Of a stretch of 15,054 bases of DNA, positions 1 to 6,413 are shown in pieces (within the stretch, counting starts at the first letter, position 1; each line of letters begins with the position of its first letter). The notes under the pieces were generated by a model. It had not been told where the DNA came from, searched no databases, and saw nothing but the letters and a program-made list of their open reading frames with translations. The position numbers and the translations under genes were made by a program. The stretch comes from CAYWXK01 sp964462515 (GTDB taxonomy: Bacteria; Planctomycetota; Phycisphaerae; Sedimentisphaerales; Anaerobacaceae): NCBI GenBank assembly GCA_964462515.1, contig CAYWXK010000067.1, positions 1-15,054 on the forward strand, read 5' to 3'.

Positions 1-54
1 TTCTTTCAGGATACCCTCTAATCCGCAATGGTACAGTTTTCGGGGGTCAGCTCA
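1..54. mobile_element. Possible terminal end of an IS3-family-like insertion sequence
   Basis: Read on the minus strand from position 54 downwards, the sequence starts TGAGCTGACCCCCGAAAAC. This resembles the TGA-x-CTG-CCCCC type terminal inverted repeats of some IS3-family elements. If so, the element body lies to the left of the window and its outer end is near position 54. A plus-strand reading frame closes at a TAA at 19-21 and could be a transposase tail, but too little is visible to judge. The other terminus and any target duplication cannot be seen. Positions 55-107 show nothing I can name. Confidence 0.28.
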
Positions 55-107
55 GTTCCCATGCCTTATCGTGCTCAACGCTATGCTCCGGTAATAGCTT
101 TTTAGTT

Positions 108-455
108 CTATCTGTTTACAACTAAATAATTCACGGCGTGTGCAAGTGCCCATGCTGCTGTGGAACATATCAGAAGTAAGATTGTGTACTTAATCCAGTG
201 GGACATTGAGGCGGGCAGGCCGGTAGCAGTAAGTCCGCCGCAGAGCTTTATGTCGAGATACCTTACAAAAACAAGTGCCACTACCGTAATCCAGAAAACT
301 ACGTCAGCGGTATTAAACATTCCGCCCTCATGTTCAAAAATAAATATGATTGAAATAAAAAGAATTGCGTTGCCGAAAAACATCCAGAAAAGTCTTGCTA
401 TGACGCCAAGTCCGCCGCCCCGTTTATCAGTGGTTTGGTCGTTTTGCATAGGCAT
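108..455 (-). CDS. Small three-helix membrane protein, unknown function
   Basis: A 115-aa protein with a short polar N-terminus (MPMQNDQTTDKRGGG) and three hydrophobic segments at about residues 18-40, 49-67 and 87-110, so it is expected in the inner membrane. I recognise no family or catalytic motif. The frame is open upstream to 545, but I place the start at the ATG at 455. A strong Shine-Dalgarno (TAGGAGA, 462-468) sits 6 nt upstream of that ATG, and the extra 30 codons upstream are covered by hairpins. It has its own perfect sigma70-type promoter at 560-588, so it is probably a separate transcription unit from the DUF502 gene upstream. The predicted leader is about 98 nt and structured. 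That this is a real gene is well supported by its promoter, ribosome binding site and membrane-protein composition; its role is unknown. Confidence 0.72.
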   Translation of the reverse strand: MPMQNDQTTDKRGGGLGVIARLFWMFFGNAILFISIIFIFEHEGGMFNTADVVFWITVVALVFVRYLDIKLCGGLTATGLPASMSHWIKYTILLLICSTAAWALAHAVNYLVVNR

Positions 456-492
456 ATTCAGTCTCCTAAAAATCACAAAAATCGATTTATTA

Positions 493-539
493 GGTGGCGG
501 CCCGACCACCCTGACATGCCTATGAGGTTGTTCCCAACC
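493..539 (-). promoter_or_regulatory. Structured 5' leader with two hairpins
   Basis: The predicted transcript from the promoter at 560-588 contains two stems before the start codon at 455. GGTTG-GGAA-CAACC (526-539) is a 5-bp stem with a GNRA-type tetraloop. A GGTGG...CCACC stem (493-510) can extend inward by CG/CG with one bulged T. An AU-rich stretch and the Shine-Dalgarno follow. I do not recognise a known riboswitch class. It may simply be stable leader structure. Confidence 0.4.
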
Positions 540-559
540 CCACACCCTTTTATTTGATT

Positions 560-588
560 ATTATAGTGGAGCTGGGAACCATTGTCAA
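560..588 (-). promoter_or_regulatory. Perfect-consensus sigma70-type promoter for the 115-aa membrane gene
   Basis: On the minus strand the -35 is TTGACA (583-588) and the -10 is TATAAT (560-565), separated by exactly 17 nt. Transcription should begin near 553, giving a leader of about 98 nt to the ATG at 455. An exact match to both hexamers with optimal spacing suggests strong constitutive expression. The interval 589-666, up to the DUF502 stop codon, shows no convincing terminator, only an A/T run at about 599-607. Confidence 0.82.
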
Positions 589-666
589 AATTTATTACAA
601 AAAAAATTCCGGTATAAAAGTTGAAGAAGGAGCATCGCTGGCGATTATTTTAACGGGGCCGCATCT

Positions 667-1326
667 CTAATATGGCTTTCGAGTGTCAAGCACTTCCGGG
701 CAAACTAAACCACCGGAGAGTATCATTTTGAACGCATCCTCAAGGGTCATAGCTATCTCAGTGATGGCGCTGGCGGGCACGATTAATAAGAAACCCGTGG
801 TCAGGTTGGGTGTAGCGGGTACGAGTACTGTGTGAAGCGTTTCTCCAGCGGGGTTGCGGAAATGACCGGTTACAAAGCCGATGGCCTTAAAGCCAGGCTG
901 CAGGAAATCAACGAGAACAACTGACTTGAATGCAGCCTGATTTGGCAACGTTATTGCCTCGATGAACTGCTTACTTGCTGCGTAAATGGCACGAACAACG
1001 GGTGCTTTGAGCACAAGGTTCTCGCCCAAAGATATCAATCGCCTGGCTAAAACAAACCGTCCTACTGCGCCCACGAGGTAAACCAGCAACAGCAGAATAA
1101 CAATTGAGCAGAAGGATAAGAAGACACTGATATAGCTTTGTGGCACCGACCCGATTAAGGAGTTCTGCTCGATAAGAGGTAGAAGCTTTTCTAATAACGG
1201 CCGCAGGAAGCCGACGAGCCAACGGAACAACCAGCTCATCACAAGCAGAGTTACACCAAAGGGCATAAGCAAGAGTATTCCCGAAACTATCCTGTTGCGG
1301 ATATGGCTTTTTACTTTTGCCGCCAT
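667..1326 (-). CDS. DUF502 family inner-membrane protein
   Basis: A 219-aa protein with a basic N-terminus (MAAKVKSHIRNRI) and two strong transmembrane segments at about residues 13-37 and 65-90, followed by a soluble domain. The family is recognised from APVVRAIYAASKQ (about 108-120), VLVPATPNLTTG (167-178, the VxVPTTPNPTSG-type motif) and the late SGG (204-206). Length is typical of DUF502 proteins, whose biochemical role is not established. The ATG at 1326 has an AAGGG about 8 nt upstream. It lies 194 nt downstream of the AsmA-like gene on the same strand. The gap is occupied by a heptamer repeat tract and a possible promoter, so it may be both read through from upstream and independently transcribed. 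Confidence 0.88.
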   Translation of the reverse strand: MAAKVKSHIRNRIVSGILLLMPFGVTLLVMSWLFRWLVGFLRPLLEKLLPLIEQNSLIGSVPQSYISVFLSFCSIVILLLLVYLVGAVGRFVLARRLISLGENLVLKAPVVRAIYAASKQFIEAITLPNQAAFKSVVLVDFLQPGFKAIGFVTGHFRNPAGETLHTVLVPATPNLTTGFLLIVPASAITEIAMTLEDAFKMILSGGLVCPEVLDTRKPY

Positions 1327-1363
1327 AGTTATTGCCCTTCGGCCGGTATCGTTGCAATGCGCA

Positions 1364-1392
1364 ACTATACTTATTTAGAATGCAGAATACAA
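1364..1392 (-). promoter_or_regulatory. Possible promoter for the DUF502 gene
   Basis: On the minus strand TTGTAT (1387-1392) and TATAGT (1364-1369) are separated by 17 nt. The -10 matches 5 of 6 consensus bases, but the -35 matches only about 3. The -35 lies inside the heptamer repeat tract, so the repeat itself may supply it. A small hairpin, GTTGC-N5-GCAAC (1351-1365), overlaps the expected start of transcription. Confidence 0.4.
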
Positions 1393-1509
1393 GATATACG
1401 ATGGGATGGAAAGGCGGAAATACAAAGAAGGCATCAGGTAGAAGGCGAAAGACGGGAGGCAGAAGACACAAAGCACAGGACGATATACAAACGACGAGCC
1501 ACGATAGGA
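1377..1509. repeat. Degenerate heptamer tandem repeat tract
   Basis: The gap between the AsmA-like and DUF502 genes is almost entirely built of 7-nt units. From 1426 to 1509 the phase is unbroken for twelve units, for example AGAAGGC (1426 and 1440), AGAAGAC (1461) and ACAGGAC (1475). The consensus is roughly AGAAGRC, with C at the last position of most units. A second block with consensus AGAATRC (1377 and 1384) precedes it with small phase shifts. This resembles the heptanucleotide short tandem repeats known from cyanobacterial intergenic regions. Confidence 0.75.
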
Positions 1510-1520
1510 CTGTTGAATTG

Positions 1521-4500
1521 TTAACGTGGCGTGCCGAGGATTTCGAGGGACTTTTTTATGACAGGAAAAGGCCTTGTTGTTACCTGAGGGTCATAGAAGT
1601 CGCCGGTTACCTGCAACTGGACGACAGCCTGGCCGAGACCTTCGGTGAGGGATTGTAAGACGGAAGGGTCGGCTGTAGCGAGGCGGGCGCCCCTTGCTAT
1701 GAGTGTTAAATCGATACTGCTGTCCCGCAGGTTCATCTGGCCTGAGCCGTAAAATGCAAGGGCCTGGCCGGAGAGGTCGAGCTTTCTAAAGAAGAGGTGG
1801 TCTTGCTTGATGTACGAATTAACAAGCATCTGGCTAAAAGCGAAATCTTTCGGCTCGGTTAGTTTCAAGACATACAGGAGTTTGCCGAGAGGCGAGAGTT
1901 GACCGACCTGCATTTCGGATATCAACAATCTACAAATACCGATACGAGAGGAGGTGTCGGCGATAGCGGCGGAGAGGCTTAATGAGCCGCTCATTTTACC
2001 GGTGGCAACCTGGGATTCAGGATTCAGGGTTCGGGGTTCAGAGGTGGCGGAGAGGAATTGCTTGAGGTCAACGTTGTCGAAGGCGACCTGCAGCAAATAG
2101 ACGGGATTGACGAGTGTTGGGTGCTTGAATTCGAAAGCGCCTATTAGTTTGCCGCCGTAAAAATCGGCAAGCAAGTTCTGGGTTGACCATTTATGGAGAT
2201 CGGGGTCGTAATCAATATCGGCTCGGATGGCGACAAGGGATTTACCGTGGATGGTGAGGTTATCGCCAACAAGTATTGCGTTAGCGTTGCAGAGGCCGGC
2301 GCCGGTTTTATACAGGGCTTTTATTTTCACGGTTGCGTCCAGTTCGGCTATCGTGGAAGATACGTTAAAGGCACAATTATTAAATGCAGCGGCACCGGCA
2401 AGGTCTATGAATTTTTTGCCGTCATCCGCCTTGAAGATGCTTATATCGTTAAAATCCAAATCGAATTGGCCTACAGGGGAGAGGTTGCGGTAGAAGGATT
2501 GGATTGTTTTCGGCAAGGCGAGGGCAAGTTTCTCACTAAAAGAAATATCTTTTGCAGAAAGTTGAAAGACCGCTTTATCGAAGGCATTATCAGTCAGGGA
2601 TATTTGGCCATTTAGTTTGATATTCGGGACTCCGGCTTTGATGGGGACATTATCGGCTGGAGCCGCGGTGATATTGCTAAAGGCGATTGTGTCGTCTGTT
2701 ATTGTAACGGTGCCGGTGATGTCTTTAAGCGGACAAGGAAACCGCTGGAAAGTAACAGTGTTGCCGAGGCAATTTACGGTTATTTTATGGGTAGGGGGAG
2801 TGAGGCTGTCAGGTCTGATTAAATCTGCGGTGAGATTTACTTTACCCTCCGGCTGGAATTCTTGAAGGTTTTTTCTGAGCGGCTGGGGCAAAAGAGAAAA
2901 TAACTGGTCATTTAGCTGCGTCTGCTGGAGGTTTATGGACAAGTTGTATCGGGTTTGCCGGTCTTGCTCATCTGGCCAGACCTGGCCGGTCAAAGAAAGC
3001 TGACCCTGGTTATACTGGCCGGTAAGTTTTTTGATATTTATCGAGTCCGGAGTGAGAACGACGGCGGCTGATACATCAGAGATAGCTACAAGCGGTTTAT
3101 TCAAACTTAAAGAGGCTTCTTTGAAAGATAGCTCTGCGGTAAATGTTGTTTCGGCGTTCTGGGAGGGTGATGAGATATTTACGCGCCCATCGACCAGACC
3201 GGTGAGGTCAAACTGATTGAGCAGACGCTTCTGGCTATCGGGCAGAGCTTGTCTGAGCGTCGAATCCAAAGGGACATTATTGACGTCAATTGCGATATTA
3301 TATATCGGTATTTCTGTGCTGTGAGATACAATTCCATTAAAGATAATTCTCTTCGAATTTGTCCGGGAGGTAACATCTGACACAGCTATGGTGTCGGCAT
3401 CGAAGAAGAGGTTGCCGCTGAGGTTTTCCAGTGGATAGGGGACATTCCGGTATAGCGCCTGGGCGTCGATAAGTTTGACGGCAAGTGTTTCTTTTCTATC
3501 GGTTTGTGAAAAACGGGCGATTTGGTAATCTGTTGAGACCAGGCCGCAAGGAGCGAAGGCAGACCAGAGTTTCTTTTGTTTTGCACTGAGGGCGCTATAA
3601 AGGTCATTATCGAGAGCCATATTGTCACTCGTGACGCGGAGCTGATATTTCCAATTTGGGCCGAAGTCGCGGGTCCAGCCGCTAATTAGTAGCTTGACAT
3701 TGCAGTGCAGACCGACCAGATTGTTGAATTCTGCGTTATCCTGTGTGAAATTTGCCTGGCCGGTGAGGTGCTCTATCGTGTAAGGGAATCTTTTGTAGCA
3801 TATAGAGACATCCTTACAATAGACTTTGCCGGTGAGTGACAGTTCGCTGAGGTTCTTGAGATTGCCTGAGGCATCGAGGTCTAAATCTATTTGGCCTGAA
3901 GGCTGGTAACGATTAAAGAATTTTTGCAAAGCGGTAAACGGGCCGGACCTTTCGATGGATGGAGGGCTAACCGATGCTAATCTGTCCAGCACAGGAGTGC
4001 GTTTGGATTGGAAGTCTTTTATCCTTAACTTGAGTGCAAAGGTTCTACTCTGGTCATATTTGAGTTCGGCTGCTAAGTGGTCTATTATCCAGATTGCTTC
4101 GAGTGTAGGGGAGTCTATTGAGGAAATGCCGCCCGCGATGGTGATTAAGCCGGGCTTCCAAGAGCCTGTTACACGGCTTTGGCCGAAGCCGCCGGCAAGT
4201 TTGGCTGTTGTTATTTCAAAGCTATAAGCATCGGTGGCCTGCTGGTCAAATCCAAATTTTGCAGTGAGGGGGACAGAAGCAGCGACTTTGACCTGATCGT
4301 TTGAGATTTTGCTATATTGCAATGTCCCATCGTTGAGCAGAATGAGCGGCATTTTACCGGAACCGCCCGTGGGGACTTTGAGTTTAAGGGCAGATAGGTT
4401 CCACAGGTCTGTGTCCATATCATATTGTGCGTTGAAGACAAAACCGTTAATGGTTATGACCTTTAATCGCGGGCGAAGCAGTAATAAGCTGGCGATACTG

Positions 4501-4799
4501 AATCGGCCGAATACGGTTTGGGCCTTCAGTATGGTGTCGTCACCGACCTGCTTTTTGTGGGGGCTGATTACAAGATTTTTGATAAGAACCGAGCCGTTGG
4601 TGTGGAAATCGACCGACTCGGTCTTGATTTTTGTGCCGGTCATCTCCGCAATCTGTCCTATGGTGATGTGACATAGGGTCCTGCCTGTTACCAGAAAGAG
4701 CAGCCACAGGGCAGCGACCAGAATAAAGATTGTCAGCAGCCAGCGAAAAATTCTTCTTGCAATTCTTACCGCGATAGATTGTTGCTGGTTTTTTAGCAT
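1521..4799 (-). CDS. AsmA-like, bridge-type lipid-transfer candidate
   Basis: A 1092-aa protein with one N-terminal membrane anchor (about residues 16-38) and a long beta-rich, probably periplasmic body. The C-terminus has the AsmA-like C-terminal pattern: a G-x-SLSLSA segment near 938, the LSPLGKLL region near 968, then LDLSGQALAFYGSGQMNLRD (about 1007-1026) and VQLQVTGDFYDPQV near 1070. Between residues 295 and 890 the protein repeats with a period of about 116 residues. Module starts resemble fxPxGxxdl at 298, 415, 530, 648 and 772, and a companion motif FPYPLENLSG-like recurs at 338, 453, 568 and 687. Such repeats match the architecture of AsmA/TamB/YhdP proteins, thought to bridge inner and outer membranes for phospholipid transport; that role is inferred here. 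The ATG at 4799 has no good Shine-Dalgarno. purD ends 48 nt upstream, so co-transcription with purD is likely. Residues 920-930 are encoded by a heptamer repeat insertion. Confidence 0.85.
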   Translation of the reverse strand: MLKNQQQSIAVRIARRIFRWLLTIFILVAALWLLFLVTGRTLCHITIGQIAEMTGTKIKTESVDFHTNGSVLIKNLVISPHKKQVGDDTILKAQTVFGRFSIASLLLLRPRLKVITINGFVFNAQYDMDTDLWNLSALKLKVPTGGSGKMPLILLNDGTLQYSKISNDQVKVAASVPLTAKFGFDQQATDAYSFEITTAKLAGGFGQSRVTGSWKPGLITIAGGISSIDSPTLEAIWIIDHLAAELKYDQSRTFALKLRIKDFQSKRTPVLDRLASVSPPSIERSGPFTALQKFFNRYQPSGQIDLDLDASGNLKNLSELSLTGKVYCKDVSICYKRFPYTIEHLTGQANFTQDNAEFNNLVGLHCNVKLLISGWTRDFGPNWKYQLRVTSDNMALDNDLYSALSAKQKKLWSAFAPCGLVSTDYQIARFSQTDRKETLAVKLIDAQALYRNVPYPLENLSGNLFFDADTIAVSDVTSRTNSKRIIFNGIVSHSTEIPIYNIAIDVNNVPLDSTLRQALPDSQKRLLNQFDLTGLVDGRVNISSPSQNAETTFTAELSFKEASLSLNKPLVAISDVSAAVVLTPDSINIKKLTGQYNQGQLSLTGQVWPDEQDRQTRYNLSINLQQTQLNDQLFSLLPQPLRKNLQEFQPEGKVNLTADLIRPDSLTPPTHKITVNCLGNTVTFQRFPCPLKDITGTVTITDDTIAFSNITAAPADNVPIKAGVPNIKLNGQISLTDNAFDKAVFQLSAKDISFSEKLALALPKTIQSFYRNLSPVGQFDLDFNDISIFKADDGKKFIDLAGAAAFNNCAFNVSSTIAELDATVKIKALYKTGAGLCNANAILVGDNLTIHGKSLVAIRADIDYDPDLHKWSTQNLLADFYGGKLIGAFEFKHPTLVNPVYLLQVAFDNVDLKQFLSATSEPRTLNPESQVATGKMSGSLSLSAAIADTSSRIGICRLLISEMQVGQLSPLGKLLYVLKLTEPKDFAFSQMLVNSYIKQDHLFFRKLDLSGQALAFYGSGQMNLRDSSIDLTLIARGARLATADPSVLQSLTEGLGQAVVQLQVTGDFYDPQVTTRPFPVIKKSLEILGTPR
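2013..2040. repeat. Four heptamer repeats inside the AsmA-like coding sequence
   Basis: The plus strand shows GGATTCA twice, then GGGTTCG and GGGTTCA, four adjacent 7-nt units. On the coding strand they give TGAACCC/TGAATCC-type units that encode the polar linker SEPRTLNPESQ (residues 920-930), just before the C-terminal AsmA domain. The period is the same as that of the intergenic repeats, but the consensus differs. Confidence 0.7.
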
Positions 4800-4807
4800 C
4801 TAACTGA

Positions 4808-4835
4808 GAATTCAAAAATCAAAATTCACAAATCC
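4808..4835. repeat. Short heptamer repeat between purD and the AsmA-like gene
   Basis: Four adjacent 7-nt units (GAATTCA, AAAATCA, AAATTCA, CAAATCC) fill most of the 48-nt gap between the purD stop codon and the AsmA-like start codon. The consensus is about AAATTCA. The tract is short and AT-rich, so chance contributes, but the period matches the other tracts. Confidence 0.5.
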
Positions 4836-4847
4836 AGGTTGAATAGC

Positions 4848-6143
4848 TTAAATTTTTAGTTTTATATTTTGCATTCTTTTTATTGCTTTATCGGCGATGT
4901 CTCGGCGGTAATAGGCGCCTTCGTATTTTATTTTTTCGACAGCCTGGTAGGCACGGGCTTTTGCATCAGCGATTGTCGGCCCCAGTGCGGTTACGCCGAG
5001 GACTCTGCCGCTGTCGGTTACGATGTCGCCGTCTTTGCTTTTTGTGCCTGCGTGAAATACGATGACGTCTTTAAGTTGTTCGGCCTCCGCAAGGCCGGTT
5101 ATTTTTTTGCCTTTCTGGTAATCGCCCGGATAGCCCCCCGATGCCATTACGACACAGACAGCCGGACGCCGGTCCCACTGGAGGGTAACATCTTCGAGCT
5201 TTTCATCACAGACGGACAGGCAAACCTGCAATAAGTCGCTTTTGAGGCGAACGAGGATGGGCTGAGTTTCAGGGTCGCCGAAGCGGACGTTGAATTCGAG
5301 GACTTTCGGCCCGGCAGGTGTAATCATAAGGCCGGCATAGAGGACGCCTTTATATGGTGTGCCGTTGCGATTCATACTATCTACAGCCGACACAAGGATT
5401 TCACGGGTGATTTGCTTCATCAGCTCTTCGGTAACGATTGGCGCCGGGCTGTAAGCGCCCATTCCGCCGGTGTTGGGGCCGGTGTCGCCATCGCCGATGG
5501 GTTTGTGGTCCTGCGAGGATTCCATAACGTAGATGTTTCGGCCATCAACAAAGGCCAGGATGGACGTTTCTTCGCCGGTAAGTTTATCCTCGACGACTAT
5601 TTTGTCGCCTGCTGAGCCGAATATTTTATCGCACATTATTTTTTCTGCCGCGAGAATGCCATCAGCAGGGTCATTGCAGACAAAGACTCCTTTACCCTTT
5701 GCAAGTCCTGCAGCTTTTATCACGACTGGCTCGTCCCTGCTTGCGATATATGCCTTGGCGTCACTGAATCTATCGAAGGTTCGCCCTTCAGCGGTGGGGA
5801 TGGAGCCAGAACGCATAAGTTGCTTTGCGAATACCTTGTCGGCTTCGAGCTGGGCTGCGGCGGCGTTGGGACCAAAGGCCTTTATGCCGGCAGACTCAAA
5901 CGCATCAACGGCCCCTGCGGCCAGCGGGTCTTCCGGGCCAACGATGGCAAGCTCGATGCGGTTCTGACGAGCGAACGTTACCAGATTGTCGATGTCGTCG
6001 GCCCTGATAGAGACATTTTGGCCGCATTGTGCGGTGCCGGGATTACCCGGGGCAATGTAGAGTTTGCCCAAGTCTTTAGATTGAGCCAGTTTCCAGGCAA
6101 TTGCGTGCTCTCGTCCGCCGTTGCCGATTAAAAGAACATTCAT
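4848..6143 (-). CDS. purD: Phosphoribosylamine-glycine ligase (GAR synthetase)
   Basis: PurD joins glycine to phosphoribosylamine with ATP to make glycinamide ribonucleotide, the second step of de novo purine synthesis, in the cytoplasm. The 431-aa length is standard. Visible signatures are GNGGREHA at residues 7-14 (N-terminal pre-ATP-grasp domain), the glycine-rich KGKGVFV near 149, the family signature GDGDTGPNTGGMGAYSP at about 217-233, and EFNVRFGDPETQ at 283-294, which carries ATP-grasp metal and ATP ligands. I start at the ATG at 6143, preceded by GGAG at a good distance, instead of the TTG two codons earlier. No other purine gene is adjacent. Downstream on the same strand are the AsmA-like and DUF502 genes. 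No convincing promoter was found; the upstream gap carries heptamer repeats. Confidence 0.97.
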   Translation of the reverse strand: MNVLLIGNGGREHAIAWKLAQSKDLGKLYIAPGNPGTAQCGQNVSIRADDIDNLVTFARQNRIELAIVGPEDPLAAGAVDAFESAGIKAFGPNAAAAQLEADKVFAKQLMRSGSIPTAEGRTFDRFSDAKAYIASRDEPVVIKAAGLAKGKGVFVCNDPADGILAAEKIMCDKIFGSAGDKIVVEDKLTGEETSILAFVDGRNIYVMESSQDHKPIGDGDTGPNTGGMGAYSPAPIVTEELMKQITREILVSAVDSMNRNGTPYKGVLYAGLMITPAGPKVLEFNVRFGDPETQPILVRLKSDLLQVCLSVCDEKLEDVTLQWDRRPAVCVVMASGGYPGDYQKGKKITGLAEAEQLKDVIVFHAGTKSKDGDIVTDSGRVLGVTALGPTIADAKARAYQAVEKIKYEGAYYRRDIADKAIKRMQNIKLKI

Positions 6144-6163
6144 TTGCAAAACTCCATCACAGC

Positions 6164-6198
6164 TTGATTATTGATAATTGATGATTGATTATTATTTA
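6164..6198. repeat. Five-unit heptamer repeat upstream of purD
   Basis: Five adjacent units follow the pattern TTGATNA: TTGATTA (6164), TTGATAA (6171), TTGATGA (6178), TTGATTA (6185) and the diverged TTATTTA (6192). The tract sits 20 nt upstream of the purD start codon, so it is probably within or just ahead of the purD leader. Confidence 0.7.
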
Positions 6199-6376
6199 CT
6201 TTTTTTCTTATGCGTATTACATACGCGCCAATAATCTACCAAAGATTGCAGGAGTACTCAAGTATTTTTGGGAGCAAGTAACTTGAGGCAAGGTATGCTT
6301 GGCGTTTGTATGCGGAATCCGTATTCTGCCGTGTGTTATTACACAGAGGCCGAAGGCTGACCAGGCATCTTAACCA
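6199..6376. other. Gene-free gap rich in small palindromes
   Basis: Between the purD heptamer tract and the LamG gene no reading frame is credible. Several short inverted repeats are present: GCGTAT-TAC-ATACGC (6212-6226), CTCAAGT (6257-6263) paired with ACTTGAG (6281-6287), the near palindrome around CGGAATCCG (about 6313-6321), and TGTGT-TATT-ACACA (6332-6345). They could form 3'-UTR structure for the LamG transcript or act as weak terminators, but none has a proper T-tract. Confidence 0.45.
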
Positions 6377-6400
6377 ATCGTCAAGATGGCTTACGCCATT
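6377..6400 (-). repeat. Left copy of a 24-nt inverted repeat flanking the LamG gene
   Basis: ATCGTCAAGATGGC followed by TTACGCCATT is the exact reverse complement of 8684-8707. It contains a small stem-loop, ATGGC-TTAC-GCCAT (6386-6399), which on the minus strand presents a GTAA (GNRA-type) loop. It lies 14 nt beyond the LamG stop codon. No direct repeat flanks the two copies, so a simple transposon structure is not supported. Confidence 0.8.
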
Positions 6401-6413
6401 TCGGTAAGGCAGG

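Noticed and set aside
160..525. Plus-strand 121-codon frame opposite the small membrane protein
   Set aside because: No ribosome binding site or hydrophobic pattern of its own. It is the antisense shadow of the minus-strand gene with a supported promoter and start.
456..545. N-terminal extension of the 115-aa membrane protein (MWGWEQPHRH...)
   Set aside because: The extension covers hairpins in the leader, and a strong Shine-Dalgarno sits 6 nt from the ATG at 455. The longer start codon is a GTG with AAGGG touching it.
971..1471. Minus-strand 166-codon frame overlapping the DUF502 gene
   Set aside because: It is in another frame of a clear DUF502 gene and reads through the heptamer repeat tract. 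Its composition is Arg/Cys/Pro rich, as expected for a shadow.
1426..1509. CRISPR array
   Set aside because: The periodicity is 7 nt with no spacers, far too short for CRISPR repeats.
6331..6400. Integron attC site
   Set aside because: Adjacent inverted repeats around GTTATTAC suggested it, but the paired core sites and a cassette structure are missing.
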